Shown: positions 55,701-60,201 of the stretch, in pieces
How the letters are laid out: each line of letters begins with the position of its first letter
How positions within the stretch are numbered: the stretch's first letter is position 1
Assembly: GCA_023634235.1 (NCBI GenBank)
Contig: JAMKCF010000013.1
Span: 9,895,827-9,959,826, forward strand
Length of the DNA stretch: 64,000 nt
Direction: 5' to 3'
Source of the DNA: Pisaster brevispinus
Taxonomy: Eukaryota > Echinodermata > Asteroidea > Forcipulatida > Asteriidae
Program-made: the position numbers and the translations under genes
Notes under the pieces: generated by a model
Databases searched by the model: none
The model's input: the letters and a program-made list of their open reading frames with translations, nothing else
What the model was told of the DNA's origin: nothing

Positions 55701-58700
55701 TTTGACTGACCTCAGAAAGAGTTTTGGAAAAATGACTATATAAATAAAAACAGTTTAAACATGATTACAGAAGCTTTAAAAACAGGAAAACCAGGCACAA
55801 ATCTTAATTTAGAGTTTGCATACCCCTACATTAATAGTATCTAAAAGATATACACAACGTCGGTCTTGAGTTGCTTCCGTTTGCCATTGAACGAAAAAAA
55901 ATAATAATAATACGGAAATAGAAGAAGGAAAAAGCACGTTTTAACCCCAGGGAAAAAAAGTACAGAAGGCTTACTTTATCCCCTAGCACGTACATGGCAA
56001 ATATAATTTTCATTTTGTGCTTTCAAGTAACTTTTTTCGTTCACTCAAAATCATTTTGCACTCTCAAAGTCCAGCAAAGTTCCCCAGTCACTTGAGCTGA
56101 TATCGAATCCCTTCAGAAGTGCTCGACGGGAAAATTTGTTTTAATGAACACTTTGATGTTGCTACGAACCAACGGTTCATTACAACGTCTTTTGGTTTCA
56201 GTGATGTTATTACAATGCATAACAATTCACAAACATGTGTGTGTGCGTGAGCGTGTGCCCTGATACAAGTCAACATACGGGGTACTTTTAACAATAAACA
56301 ATGCTAGCCCACAATGTTTTCTTTGTCAAAGTGGTACCCCAAAGATAATTTATTGAGAAAAAAAATCATATATACTAACAAAAGCAGGACCCACACACCG
56401 GATCTGAAAAGGTGTATGTGTAAGAGTGACACTATGTTTACACTCAATCCAGCAAGGTGGATTGAGATCCAGCCTTTGATCAAAACCACAGATCAAGATC
56501 TGGTATCACGTTTACAACAGTGCCTCACAGCTGTCACACAGAAACACAAGCAAAACGCCCACCATTCATAGCGAGCCCTGAAAATGACTACATTGAATAT
56601 AAGTGTCTGATCCACCTTTGCGTTTACCCTTGTTTCTGGAATCCACTTTGCCGGATCTGATCCACCAATTGCAGGGTTCAATCCTCGTCAAAAGGTTGAT
56701 TGGAATGGCAGTATATTGAACAGGGTCTGATCTTGTGTTTTTTTGCGTTGACACTAGCTGTTAATCCACACTGCAGAACCAGTTATGGGTCTGATTCACC
56801 ATTCTGGATCTAGTGTAAACGGGGTCAAAGTGATGGGCTTACGGGAGCGTCCTTGTAGGGTCTTTTCTACAAAGGAACAATGGACCACGCAAGGGAATTA
56901 TTTATTCAGCCCGGACCCTACAAGGGAGATCTTTAGAAAAGGGTATACTAGAACAACACAAGCTGGACCCAATAAACCCGATATGTGTGTGTGTGTGTGT
57001 GAGCGTGTCTATCCATTCAAACCGAGGACTTTAACAAAAGGGATCCGGGTGTTTGACAGAGCGAGGACGTCCTCGCTTCGTTTTCGTGTACAAACCCAAT
57101 GGGGACGTCGCTAAAAAAAACTATGTCCAAACAATTGGAGAACAAAGAGAAGTCCTCGGTAAGCGGGATTTACACACATTTGTGCGTGTGTGTGTGTGAA
57201 CAAAACACATTGCTGTTTGATTTTATGCGCTTAGGAGCTTTTCGTGAAACTCAATGTTTTATGCCAAGCGTGACACTGATCGACATGTGACTTTTCGACA
57301 CTATGAATCAATCTTTTTATTGAGTTTAAGACGTTTCAATGGAATCATTACACACACATGACGATGAAGTTCGAATAGATATATTGCTATTTCGAAAATA
57401 GACATGGGACATTGTTTTGAGCACCTTACAGCGCACATAAAGGACCACAAGTTTTGATCATAGTAGCATAATCTTGCATTAGTGCTCTAGCATTAAAATA
57501 CGCTAGAAATTCAAACTTAATTTTAGTACTTTCCTTTAAAATATTTTTTATACGGTCTGGGAGAGATTTTGAAAATAACTAAAAAACTAAAGACTTGTGG
57601 AGGTCACAACTGTTAACAACTTGTCGAAAGGACTTAATGTACAGCTCAGTATGTCGGGGTCTATTCCGCATAATTTGTGACTGTGTGAAATTAAGTCTCG
57701 TTATTGTTTCGTCTATTTCCGGACGTTTGTTTGATTGAATTCGCCCATGTTAGCTCAATCATATCTGCAGCGAACTGTTTGATGTTCATGAAGTTGTCGT
57801 TTGCCACACAGTCTGTTTGTTAAGTCCTCGCCCGTATATTTTCCCTACTAACATCACCATCCGTAATATATTCCTTTTAGTGCAAGACCGCTCAAAAATG
57901 GACATTATTTTGTTTAACCTAGTCAAACAGACGTTTCTTAAACCAAAACAGTATTTGACATTTTGTATAGTCTTTAAATCATTAAATCTCTTTGATTTGT
58001 TGTTCCTTAAATCAGTGTCTTCTTCTTTGATTTATCTGGGCATCTGAGAAAACGTTAGGCTTTTGAATGATTTGTATTCACGAATAGTTTGAGTTTTTCA
58101 GATCGTAACAACATTCACATTATGTTTGCACAGCGAATGTTTATACTTTCTATTTCACTATTGAACATTGGACATTCATGTTCGTTTGCGCAGTGAATGT
58201 CTATTTGTTATTTTGAAAACTGGACATCGAAACACACGTTTGTAAAACGGATGTATACTTTCTATTTTATATTGGACAATGAAGATTCACGTATAAATAG
58301 GTTTGCACAGTGAATGTGTACTATCTTAGCAACGTAGACACCCATTAAGTTTGTCAACGATTTTCTAAGTTCAACTCAAAGTATACATTTACGTTGGTTT
58401 GTACAACCAATGTGTACTTTCATCGAACATTGAGCGTTAAAACCATCAGCTGTAAGTTTACGGCAGGTAACCGGCTGCTCCTCTGTCAAACTTATTTTGT
58501 GACTATTGAACATTGAGCGAGTGAAAACTAATCACTTCTATGAAGACCTCCACATCAGTTTGTGTAGAAAGGGAATCTCACCTTCATGGCAGAATGTAGC
58601 TTTCTGGAAGTATCATCTGGTTAACAGTTCCCCATATTTTCAGGGGGGGGGTGGGTGAATAAACTGATTGAAGATAATCATCGTCCGTATGTCTTTTTTT

Positions 58701-60201
58701 TTTTAGCATGCTATCATTCTAATGAACGCAAAGTTGACCAACATTTATTATATTGTTTTGTAAAATGTTGCTTTACACTTATTCTCTGTCCCCTTTCCCC
58801 TTTCTCTTTATTCCTCTTGTTTTTCTGTCATAAAACTTTGAGTGTGTGTGTCAAATTTGACAGGGGGCATGTACGTCAGCGGCCCCAGATCCATGCATGA
58901 TTATTTTTAATATTAACAAATGTAAGTTTACAACTTTAGAAATCAGTTTTACGCCATAATAAACTCGACTTAGAAAAAAAAACAACAACAAAAAAACAAA
59001 CAAAAAAACGCTTACTGCGGTAAAGAAAATTGCCAAGAACATTTTAAGAATAATTGTTTATGGCGTTATGAGCAAGGGGATCGAATGGCCGTACCCTGTT
59101 TCCACAATCATATCGTTTGTATTGATCTTTGTTTATGTAAAGAGTCCTATTAAAGTGAGTCAATACTTCATTTAGTTCATCCCCGTTGACTGGTATTACT
59201 CGATGCAAAGAATGGTTTACCTCTAACAAGTAACCTCATGAGTGCCTGTTTGCCGTCACTGCGAGCACCGCCAAGGTGAACCTCGTATGTGCCAGCATGT
59301 GTGGTACTTGCTCCCAGGATGTCATGATGAAAGTTGTCATTGAACGCAGGGAAGGGAGGATCACTGCTATCCTTTCTCCAACGAGTAGCTGTCAGCGAGC
59401 CCGTAGCAGTAACTTCCAGACCCACATCATCCCCTGAGTTCACCGTCTGGCTTATGGCAGTTGGCAGAAAGTCAGCTGCAGAAGAAAAACACACAAGTAA
59501 AGGAATTTGCAAAGTCTACAAACCAGTGACACAACCAGCGAAAGGACAGGGTGGGCTCATCAAAAACCATTTGCCGTAAAGAGATAAATGATAGAATAAA
59601 GCAAAATATGTCAAACAATATATATATATATATATACAATAAATAATAATAAAAAACATGTACAGAAACAAAAATACAAATAATAATAATACATACACAC
59701 AATATGGATTAAACGCAACAACTGGAGTAAAAATAAAACACAAATCTGAAGAATGTATACATTTTTTGGGCATGTTATGTTACAACCTTCGATTTGTCAT
59801 TTCATTTTTACTTCCGCTTCACTTTTTAAACAACACATTCAAGCGAACAGCTCACTACTTACATTCAGTGCTCATAATAACGGTGCCAATGCTAGTATTT
59901 ACACCTCCAGTACCTGTCGCCTGACAAGCATATACACCAATCCGTGAGACCCCGCCAGATGCCGGCATCCGTAGAACAGAGACAGAAACATCATCGTAAA
60001 CAGCCGTTGGGTCCAGAGTGCTATTTCCTGGTAAGCTTCGGTCAGTTGGGTCGAGGGTTCCAGTTGTGAAAGTGTATTGAGAACGAGCAACAGAGAGAGT
60101 TCCGTCCAAGTTGACAAAGAATCCAGCTATGAAGGTCTCCTCTGAAGAAAGTGGGACTCTTGGTTTAGTTACGCAAGTGAAATCGTCTACGGCAAACACA
60201 C
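4673..60201 (-). CDS. Receptor tyrosine phosphatase with duplicated Tie-like Ig/EGF head, FN3 stalk and tandem PTP domains (one-gene model)
   Basis: This is the overall gene model; exon groups are listed separately. It comprises 51 exons with GT..AG borders. The ectodomain modules are flanked by phase-1 introns, and the whole chain is phase-consistent (2,872 residues without the signal peptide). Order: Tie-like Ig1, Ig2, EGF1, EGF2, five EGFs, a second Ig1, Ig2, EGF1, EGF2, two EGFs, a short Cys exon, twelve FN3 domains, one transmembrane helix, PTP D1 (active-site motif [10 protein letters not shown]) and PTP D2 (degenerate, HCIDGEGCTG). It would be a type I plasma-membrane receptor that removes phosphate from tyrosines inside the cell under control of an extracellular ligand. 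Homology of the heads to Tie receptors rests on remembered Tie2 sequence features; the phosphatase assignment is secure. The alternative is two genes: an upstream one (60.2-39.5 kb) made only of Ig/EGF modules, and a complete one (37.0-4.7 kb). All junctions are phase 1, so phase cannot decide. I favour one gene because I see no signal-peptide exon in 37.0-39.5 kb and no terminal exon after the EGF array. Confidence 0.65.
5129..10711 (-). CDS. Degenerate second phosphatase domain D2 (predicted pseudophosphatase)
   Basis: Exons 10562-10711 (linker, [17 protein letters not shown]), 7524-7623, 6752-6828, 6473-6604, 5917-6048, 5470-5609 and 5129-5264. The fold is kept ([44 protein letters not shown]). 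The catalytic set is lost: the WPD loop reads WPT, the P-loop is HCIDGEGCTG with Cys for the essential Arg (codon 5249-5251), the recognition-loop Tyr is Phe and the Q-loop Gln is Lys (MVKTL). The P-loop Cys itself remains (5472-5474). Donor GTCTGT at 6473 and donor GTCAGT at 5917 are weaker than the others, so those two borders are less certain. D2 domains of receptor phosphatases are commonly inactive and act in regulation or partner binding. Confidence 0.93.
7728..7756. repeat. (AATC)n microsatellite tail
   Basis: About seven copies of AATC/TCAA at the low-coordinate end of the CR1-like LINE. This is the 3' end of the element, where CR1 and L2 families carry short tandem repeats. Confidence 0.85.
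8362..9855. mobile_element. TG..CA-ended insertion (solo-LTR-like) inside the LINE
   Basis: This 1,494-base segment splits the LINE reverse transcriptase exactly at the YADD codons. It begins TGTCAGAGTCGA and ends TCGAGCCTGACA (10 of 12 bases in inverted register) and is flanked by the 5-base direct repeat TCGTC (8357-8361 and 9856-9860). TG..CA ends with a 5-base target duplication are typical of an LTR, so a solo LTR is the best guess; a short-TIR DNA element is possible. No coding sequence is seen inside. A TGGCGACCC motif near 9680 resembles a primer-binding site, which would instead mean internal remnants. Confidence 0.6.
10864..13693 (-). CDS. Active tyrosine phosphatase domain D1
   Basis: Exons 13636-13693, 12927-13003, 12783-12819 (37 bases), 12192-12289, 11723-11845, 11323-11480 and 10864-10999. 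All essential parts are present in order: KNRYKNI (substrate-recognition loop with its Tyr), YINACYI, YIACQ joined to [27 protein letters not shown] (WPD loop with the general acid Asp) and the P-loop [12 protein letters not shown], followed by MVQTV with the Q-loop Gln. The catalytic Cys codon is at 11325-11327 and the P-loop Arg codon at 10984-10986; the P-loop is split by an intron after the second base of the Ser codon. This domain should hydrolyse phosphotyrosine on cytoplasmic proteins. Confidence 0.96.
14110..14797 (-). CDS. Juxtamembrane cytoplasmic segment and start of PTP D1
   Basis: Exon 14718-14797 ([17 protein letters not shown], donor GTAAGA) and exon 14110-14432 (108 codons, donor GTACAA). 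After a Tyr-containing stretch ([11 protein letters not shown]) comes a Ser/Pro/Lys-rich, probably disordered region ([30 protein letters not shown]). It ends with [21 protein letters not shown], the helical wedge that opens the first phosphatase domain in this family. It is longer and more basic than I would expect for a LAR-type juxtamembrane segment. Confidence 0.88.
15784..16191 (-). CDS. Membrane-proximal stem and transmembrane helix
   Basis: Exon 16149-16191 (43 bases, [14 protein letters not shown], donor GTGAGA) leads into exon 15784-15886 (donor GTAAGT). The latter codes for [12 protein letters not shown] and then about 22 uninterrupted Val, Ile, Leu and Ala residues ending in AIVF. 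The next exon begins IRKWKEGK, so the basic stop-transfer sequence directly follows. This fixes a type I topology, with everything from 60.2 to 16.1 kb outside the cell. Confidence 0.92.
16371..17321. mobile_element. Palindromic foldback element with tandem GAAATNATTTCG-type repeats
   Basis: The segment starts ACGGAGCCCCTAAAGGGACA and ends with its inverse (17302-17321). It is flanked by near-identical 8-mers (taattagt / aaattagt), which fits a target-site duplication. Inside, both arms contain tandem units of about 20-25 bases built on CGTTCCCTCGAAAT (16436-16650, inverse at 16905-17270). The centre is a second palindrome: 16660-16785 pairs with 16798-16915. There is no transposase. It lies in the intron between the membrane-proximal exons. 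I take it as a non-autonomous DNA transposon of foldback type, possibly hAT-mobilised given the 8-base duplication. Confidence 0.7.
17495..18459 (-). CDS. Membrane-proximal fibronectin type III domain 12
   Basis: Exons 18357-18459 (donor GTAATA) and 17495-17750 (donor GTATGC), joined in phase 2. The first has [19 protein letters not shown]. The second has [17 protein letters not shown], then [18 protein letters not shown], and ends with [14 protein letters not shown]. The last part, with an aromatic N.PL..G..YEIYV.A sequence before the membrane, is typical of the juxtamembrane FN3 of receptor tyrosine phosphatases. Confidence 0.8.
18608..21203 (-). CDS. Fibronectin type III domains 10 and 11
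   Basis: Domain 10: exons 20965-21203 ([20 protein letters not shown], donor GTAATG) and 19983-20052 ([14 protein letters not shown], donor GTTAGG). Domain 11: exons 19165-19271 ([20 protein letters not shown], donor GTATGT) and 18608-18827 ([15 protein letters not shown], donor GTAATT). Each domain is cut by a phase-0 intron near its middle, unlike the single-exon domains upstream. That is the usual split of FN3 domains in LAR-type and R3-type phosphatases. The intron at 20.05-20.96 kb has an A-rich run near 20765-20825. Confidence 0.84.
21619..23374 (-). CDS. Fibronectin type III domains 8 and 9 (pair four)
   Basis: Domain 8 is split over exons 23242-23374 (donor GTAGGA) and 22619-22794 (donor GTAGGT). 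It has [21 protein letters not shown] and then [11 protein letters not shown] and [14 protein letters not shown]. Domain 9 is exon 21619-21909 (donor GTAAGT), with [19 protein letters not shown] and [14 protein letters not shown]. The Cys positions match the earlier pairs, so this is the oldest or most diverged copy of the same two-domain unit, with an intron gained (or kept) in domain 8. Confidence 0.84.
24097..25275 (-). CDS. Fibronectin type III domains 6 and 7 (pair three)
   Basis: Exons 24967-25275 (103 codons, donor GTAAGT) and 24097-24381 (95 codons, donor GTAGGT), phase 1. Domain 6 has [32 protein letters not shown] and [16 protein letters not shown]. Domain 7 has [19 protein letters not shown] and [11 protein letters not shown]. 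Domains 5 and 7 share the run [11 protein letters not shown] unchanged, which points to recent duplication of the two-domain unit. Confidence 0.86.
25555..26299 (-). CDS. Fibronectin type III domains 4 and 5 (pair two)
   Basis: Exons 25988-26299 (104 codons, donor GTAAGA) and 25555-25839 (95 codons, donor GTACGT), phase 1. Domain 4 has [33 protein letters not shown] and [15 protein letters not shown]. Domain 5 has [19 protein letters not shown] and [11 protein letters not shown]. They are paralogous to domains 2-3 and 6-7. Confidence 0.86.
26856..27587 (-). CDS. Fibronectin type III domains 2 and 3 (pair one)
   Basis: Exons 27279-27587 (103 codons, donor GTAAGA) and 26856-27140 (95 codons, donor GTAAAT), each a full FN3 domain in one phase-1 exon. 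Domain 2 has [26 protein letters not shown] and [13 protein letters not shown]. Domain 3 has [19 protein letters not shown] and [10 protein letters not shown]. This long/short pair is repeated as domains 4-5 and 6-7, and in more divergent form as 8-9. Confidence 0.85.
28126..28428 (-). CDS. Fibronectin type III domain 1
   Basis: A single 303-base phase-1 exon (donor GTAAGC). It codes for an FN3 fold with the core Trp in [10 protein letters not shown], a Tyr in IVNYVYKV and the late Tyr in [10 protein letters not shown]. It starts the stalk of twelve FN3 domains, which in Tie and in receptor phosphatases lies between the ligand-binding head and the membrane. Confidence 0.85.
28480..28705 (+). 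mobile_element. Decayed 3' fragment of an RTE-like LINE
   Basis: Plus-strand translation gives [10 protein letters not shown], then [11 protein letters not shown] and [17 protein letters not shown]. This resembles the end of RTE-type ORFs (GHC... GRP..TY.D.L..DTGL...DL...M.DR). It is short and weakly conserved, and lies in the intron between FN3-1 and the linker exon. Confidence 0.4.
28735..29480. mobile_element. Cluster of tRNA-derived SINE copies in inverted arrangement
   Basis: A plus-strand tRNA-like head at about 29340-29412 has an A box (TAGCTCAGTTGGGTAGAGC) and a B box (GGTTCAAGTCC). Minus-strand heads lie at 28760-28830 and, truncated, at 29050-29095. The common body (TTTTCTTTGTTCAAAC and GGCTGCCGCTTCCCAGGTTG) occurs in both orientations, so the region can fold back on itself. 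The acceptor stem does not pair, so these are not functional tRNA genes. Confidence 0.7.
29646..29702 (-). CDS. Short cysteine-containing linker exon between EGF and FN3 regions
   Basis: A 57-base exon with acceptor AACAG and donor GTACGT, phase 1 at both ends. It codes for [19 protein letters not shown] once joined to its neighbours and fits in frame between the EGF exon at 30219 and the first FN3 exon at 28428. The three Cys and the N-terminal pattern suggest an EGF module cut down to its first third. It may be skipped in some transcripts, since removing it keeps the frame. Confidence 0.6.
   Translation of the reverse strand, partial: SNVLTLELNHPVIRLAQH
29788..29900 (-). pseudogene. Decayed EGF exon (exon fossil) inside an intron
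   Basis: The plus strand around 29838-29900 is clearly related to the type-2 EGF exons: GCACAGTGA.AAGT, the CNG region and a TTTCAG acceptor are all recognisable. Translated on the minus strand it starts [18 protein letters not shown] and then loses frame. Cysteines are replaced by Tyr, about 22 bases are missing compared with the 135-base exons, and a TAA lies in the original frame. It sits between the working EGF exon at 30219 and the short exon at 29646. I read it as a former EGF module now spliced out. Confidence 0.55.
30219..30569 (-). CDS. Two EGF/laminin-type modules after the second head
   Basis: Exons 30438-30569 (type 1, [17 protein letters not shown], donor GTAAGG) and 30219-30353 (type 2, [17 protein letters not shown], donor GTATGG). 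Each is one six- to eight-cysteine EGF module with phase-1 ends. They are paralogues of the pair at 39536-39897, and the upstream intron sequence is also related (30640-30750 resembles 39960-40110). Confidence 0.87.
30980..31900. repeat. Unclassified repetitive intron block with direct repeats
   Basis: Three copies of a GGGG(A)CAGCTTGCCC motif occur near 30988, 31054 and 31165. A 37-base direct repeat (GGTACATGC.G.CGGAGTACAT) lies at 31266-31300 and again at 31600-31634. On the minus strand, 31872-31770 reads [16 protein letters not shown], which weakly recalls a DIRS-type reverse transcriptase. The source family is not recognised. Confidence 0.4.
31984..32069 (-). other. Conserved intronic hairpin, copy B
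   Basis: Perfect 18-base inverted repeat CGCCATTTCAGCAAGCAA (31984-32001) and its complement (32052-32069) around a 50-base A-rich loop. It lies just downstream (in the gene sense) of the second Tie-like EGF exon. The same stem is found at 54381-54470. Confidence 0.6.
32156..33143 (-). CDS. Second pair of Tie-like EGF modules (copy B)
   Basis: Exons 33009-33143 (donor GTTAGT) and 32156-32308 (donor GTACCA) have exactly the same lengths (135 and 153 bases) as copy A. They contain [27 protein letters not shown], and then [17 protein letters not shown]. They follow Ig2 as in Tie receptors and precede further EGF modules. The intervening introns are alignable with those of copy A, including an intronic hairpin at 31984-32069. 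Confidence 0.88.
34980..35330. repeat. Degenerate tandem repeat in the Ig2-EGF1 intron, copy B
   Basis: Repeated segments of roughly 50-65 bases share a GTTTGCACAGTGAATGT core, followed by a T-rich stretch and TTGGACA (for example 35040-35095, 35105-35160, 35180-35225, 35275-35305). The matching region in copy A is 58100-58440. Apart from this, the intron 33144-36100 shows no feature I recognise. Confidence 0.5.
36101..37019 (-). CDS. Second Tie-like head: Ig1 and Ig2 exons (copy B)
   Basis: Exons 36684-37019 (112 codons, donor GTAAGT) and 36101-36349 (83 codons, donor GTAAAC), phase 1 at all ends. Sequence and order match copy A at 59221-60201; landmarks are [31 protein letters not shown] and [17 protein letters not shown]. 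The acceptor at 37020-37021 needs one base from an upstream exon, so this is not the first exon of a gene. That base can be supplied by the EGF exon at 39536 (codon G|GT, Gly). No candidate signal-peptide exon was found in the 2.5 kb upstream. Confidence 0.88.
37205..37810. mobile_element. tRNA-derived SINE pair in inverted arrangement
   Basis: The same SINE family as at 28.7-29.5 kb. A minus-strand tRNA-like head lies at about 37555-37615 (plus strand: GCTCTACCAACTGAGCCA). The body CGATACAACATGAGAAGCGG is at 37395-37425 and occurs inverted near 37770-37795. It lies between the second head and the EGF array, just beyond the edge of the segmental duplication. Confidence 0.65.
38150..38420. repeat. 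Duplicated non-coding segment, copy 1
   Basis: Similar to 40700-40925: both contain CGACAACCCAACAAAA, ATACATCGATTT and GCAAAACACTC.GACATCAGAC in the same order. This is probably part of the segmental duplication that multiplied the EGF pairs, or an unnamed dispersed repeat. Confidence 0.5.
38780..39020 (+). mobile_element. CR1/L2-like LINE reverse transcriptase fragment
   Basis: The plus strand reads, with stops and a shift, [23 protein letters not shown], then [12 protein letters not shown] and [16 protein letters not shown]. This is the usual order of the CR1-type RT motifs. It is a short dead fragment between EGF and head exons. Confidence 0.6.
39536..41931 (-). CDS. Array of five EGF/laminin-type modules
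   Basis: Five phase-1 exons, each one module of 44-45 codons: 41800-41931, 41569-41703, 41339-41473, 39766-39897 and 39536-39670. Two types recur. Type 1 starts [17 protein letters not shown] (41800 and 39766); type 2 resembles [17 protein letters not shown] (41569, 41339, 39536). All share [17 protein letters not shown]...GY.GDNCQ with the regular Cys spacing of MEGF/Tie-type EGF repeats. The introns are also similar between units (for example 40250-40440 and 42300-42440), so the array grew by recent segmental duplication of EGF pairs. In the one-gene model, 39536 splices to the second head at 37019 in phase 1. In a two-gene model this array would be the end of a secreted or truncated product, but no terminal exon is visible. 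Confidence 0.85.
40700..40925. repeat. Duplicated non-coding segment, copy 2
   Basis: Counterpart of 38150-38420 in the intron between the EGF exons at 41339 and 39897. Open frames across it have no family resemblance. Confidence 0.45.
42735..44095 (+). mobile_element. 5' part of a Tx1/L1-like LINE (ORF1-like region and endonuclease start)
   Basis: Around 42735-43260 the plus strand has a long acidic frame (with one or more breaks) ending [20 protein letters not shown], which may be ORF1. At 43807-44040 a frame reads ASVNLNSLR, then [15 protein letters not shown], the start of an apurinic endonuclease domain. After SRGG a run of G shifts the frame, and the text continues VPDRLNLE. The element is then interrupted by the inverted-repeat-bounded block and continues at 51.5 kb. 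Confidence 0.6.
44092..44490. repeat. Left arm of a long inverted repeat
   Basis: Reads AAATTAAATTTAAAATCAAA, then GTAGACAGAAGATTACACAA, ACGCCGCATA and AAATAAACGAACAGCGTAAA in the same order as the reverse complement of 50985-51257. The two arms are roughly 270-300 bases of clear similarity and bound about 7.2 kb. The left arm contains extra copies of a 38-base tandem repeat. Confidence 0.75.
44355..44487. repeat. 38-base minisatellite
   Basis: About three and a half copies of a 38-base unit containing ACTCAGAAATAAATAAAGAA and CTCGGAAATAAACGAAC. The right arm of the inverted repeat has about one and a half copies (50985-51040, inverse). Expansion of short repeats near the end of an element is common in LINE 5' regions, where they carry promoter activity. 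Confidence 0.75.
44900..46530 (+). mobile_element. Heavily degraded LINE (Jockey-superfamily-like)
   Basis: The plus strand shows scattered reverse-transcriptase motifs with many stops and shifts. These are a PISLLST-like motif near 45553, then [24 protein letters not shown] (about 45740-45775), [10 protein letters not shown] (about 46007-46035), and the C-terminal [22 protein letters not shown]. The order matches LINE ORF2. It lies inside the inverted-repeat-bounded block and runs towards the minus-strand LINE at 48.2-51 kb. Confidence 0.65.
46944..47665. repeat. Tandem satellite, period about 288 bases
   Basis: Three successive copies with landmarks CTTCTTAAGTGGACTTGGCACC near 46959, 47245 and 47536. 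Each is followed by CAGTGGACC.TGGCATTTCAA and then, in the first two, TTGACCTTTGACCCTTTCTT and GATTTTGAGTCAGCTCA. The second and third copies are closest to each other. No coding sequence. Confidence 0.8.
47843..48104. mobile_element. Small palindrome-ended element (MITE-like)
   Basis: Terminal inverted repeats of about 46 bases: GCTCATTGCTAGAGTATTTA at 47843 and its complement ending at 48104, continuing inwards through AAGGACGGCTAG with few mismatches. The interior of about 165 bases is AT-rich and non-coding. No target-site duplication could be fixed. Confidence 0.65.
48200..50975 (-). mobile_element. Rex/Babar-like (CR1 clade) LINE, frame broken
   Basis: Read on the minus strand from 50975. 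It has an AAGATGGCGCCG start region; a Cys/Arg/Gly-rich leader ([11 protein letters not shown]); an endonuclease section (50501-50165: [44 protein letters not shown]); a connector ([21 protein letters not shown]); RT ([18 protein letters not shown] at about 48850, [11 protein letters not shown] at about 48740); and the C-terminal part [12 protein letters not shown] and MTVWYGN (about 48350). Frame breaks between segments show it is inactive. Its 5' end merges with the right arm of the inverted repeat. Confidence 0.8.
50985..51257. repeat. Right arm of a long inverted repeat
   Basis: Inverse counterpart of 44092-44490. Just outside it, 51237-51345 carries three short repeats of GATTTTAAATTTAATTT, so the exact outer end is blurred. 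Confidence 0.75.
51350..51432. repeat. Direct repeat of about 80 bases, copy 1
   Basis: TGTTCTCCAGGAATACTAGT, then GAAAATGCATTTTC.GATTCAAA and TTTTAGTTAATGTATTTT, repeated with a few substitutions at 53096-53176. It marks a 1.75 kb interval containing the LINE remnants. Confidence 0.75.
51500..53200 (+). mobile_element. Continuation of the Tx1/L1-like LINE (endonuclease end and RT remnants)
   Basis: Near 51530 the plus strand reads [18 protein letters not shown], the late endonuclease motif, which supports continuity with 43.8-44.1 kb. Around 52315-52480, [17 protein letters not shown] followed by a shifted SLGLDG..EFYHSFW is the usual lead-in to a LINE reverse transcriptase. The rest is too decayed to read. 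Nothing else was recognised here. Confidence 0.55.
53096..53176. repeat. Direct repeat of about 80 bases, copy 2
   Basis: Second copy of 51350-51432; both share TGTTCTCCAGGAATACTAGT at their start. Confidence 0.75.
53420..53940. repeat. T-depleted simple-repeat tract
   Basis: The plus strand is almost free of T for about 500 bases. It passes through (AAAC)n, CACCCCAACAAA units and (AAGC)n. On the minus strand this gives long open frames of Leu, Cys, Ala and Val in several frames at once, which are artefacts of composition. Confidence 0.85.
54381..54470 (-). other. Conserved intronic hairpin, copy A
   Basis: Perfect 17-base inverted repeat GCCATTTCAGCAAGCAA (54381-54397) and its complement (54454-54470) around a 56-base loop that differs from that of copy B, apart from the first ten or so bases. 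Confidence 0.6.
54557..55608 (-). CDS. First pair of Tie-like EGF modules (copy A)
   Basis: Exons 55474-55608 (45 codons, donor GTTAGT) and 54557-54709 (51 codons, donor GTATCA), both phase 1 at each end. The first reads [11 protein letters not shown], then CLNGGVC and CICPPGFSG, an EGF/laminin-type module that follows Ig2 just as in Tie2 (KWGPEC ... NNGVC ... CICPPGF). The second reads [11 protein letters not shown] and then [17 protein letters not shown], almost word for word the second EGF of Tie2 ([17 protein letters not shown], from memory). This is the strongest single sign of Tie ancestry. The intron that follows (54.5-41.9 kb) has been inflated by the nested repeat block. Confidence 0.88.
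56200..57250. other. Sequence present in copy A intron but not in copy B
   Basis: Much of this part of the Ig2-EGF1 intron has no counterpart in copy B, which explains the longer intron (3.6 against 3.0 kb). It contains (TG)n tracts at 56235-56260, 56985-57005 and 57180-57200 and imperfect inverted motifs around GATCC/GGATC. It is probably an old insertion; no family was recognised. Confidence 0.45.
58100..58440. repeat. Degenerate tandem repeat in the Ig2-EGF1 intron, copy A
   Basis: Counterpart of 34980-35330, with the GTTTGCACAGTGAATGT core near 58125, 58185, 58230, 58300 and 58400 and TTGGACA spacers between. Confidence 0.5.
59221..60201 (-). CDS. First Tie-like head: Ig1 and Ig2 exons (copy A)
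   Basis: Two exons: 59863-60201 (113 codons, donor GTAAGT) and 59221-59475 (85 codons, donor GTAAAC), both with phase-1 borders. The first begins VFAVDDFTC and carries an Ig-like pattern ending in GVYACQAT. The second starts with [17 protein letters not shown] and ends in an Ig F-strand motif GTYEVH. The match DFLPTAxxxTVxxGDxV to the start of Ig2 of vertebrate Tie2 (SFLPATLTMTVDKGDNV, from memory) is the main reason for calling it Tie-like. In Tie2 this part binds angiopoietins. Copy A is close to copy B at 36101-37019 but differs in two short blocks (see findings). Both frames are open with good splice sites, so it looks functional. Confidence 0.85.
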
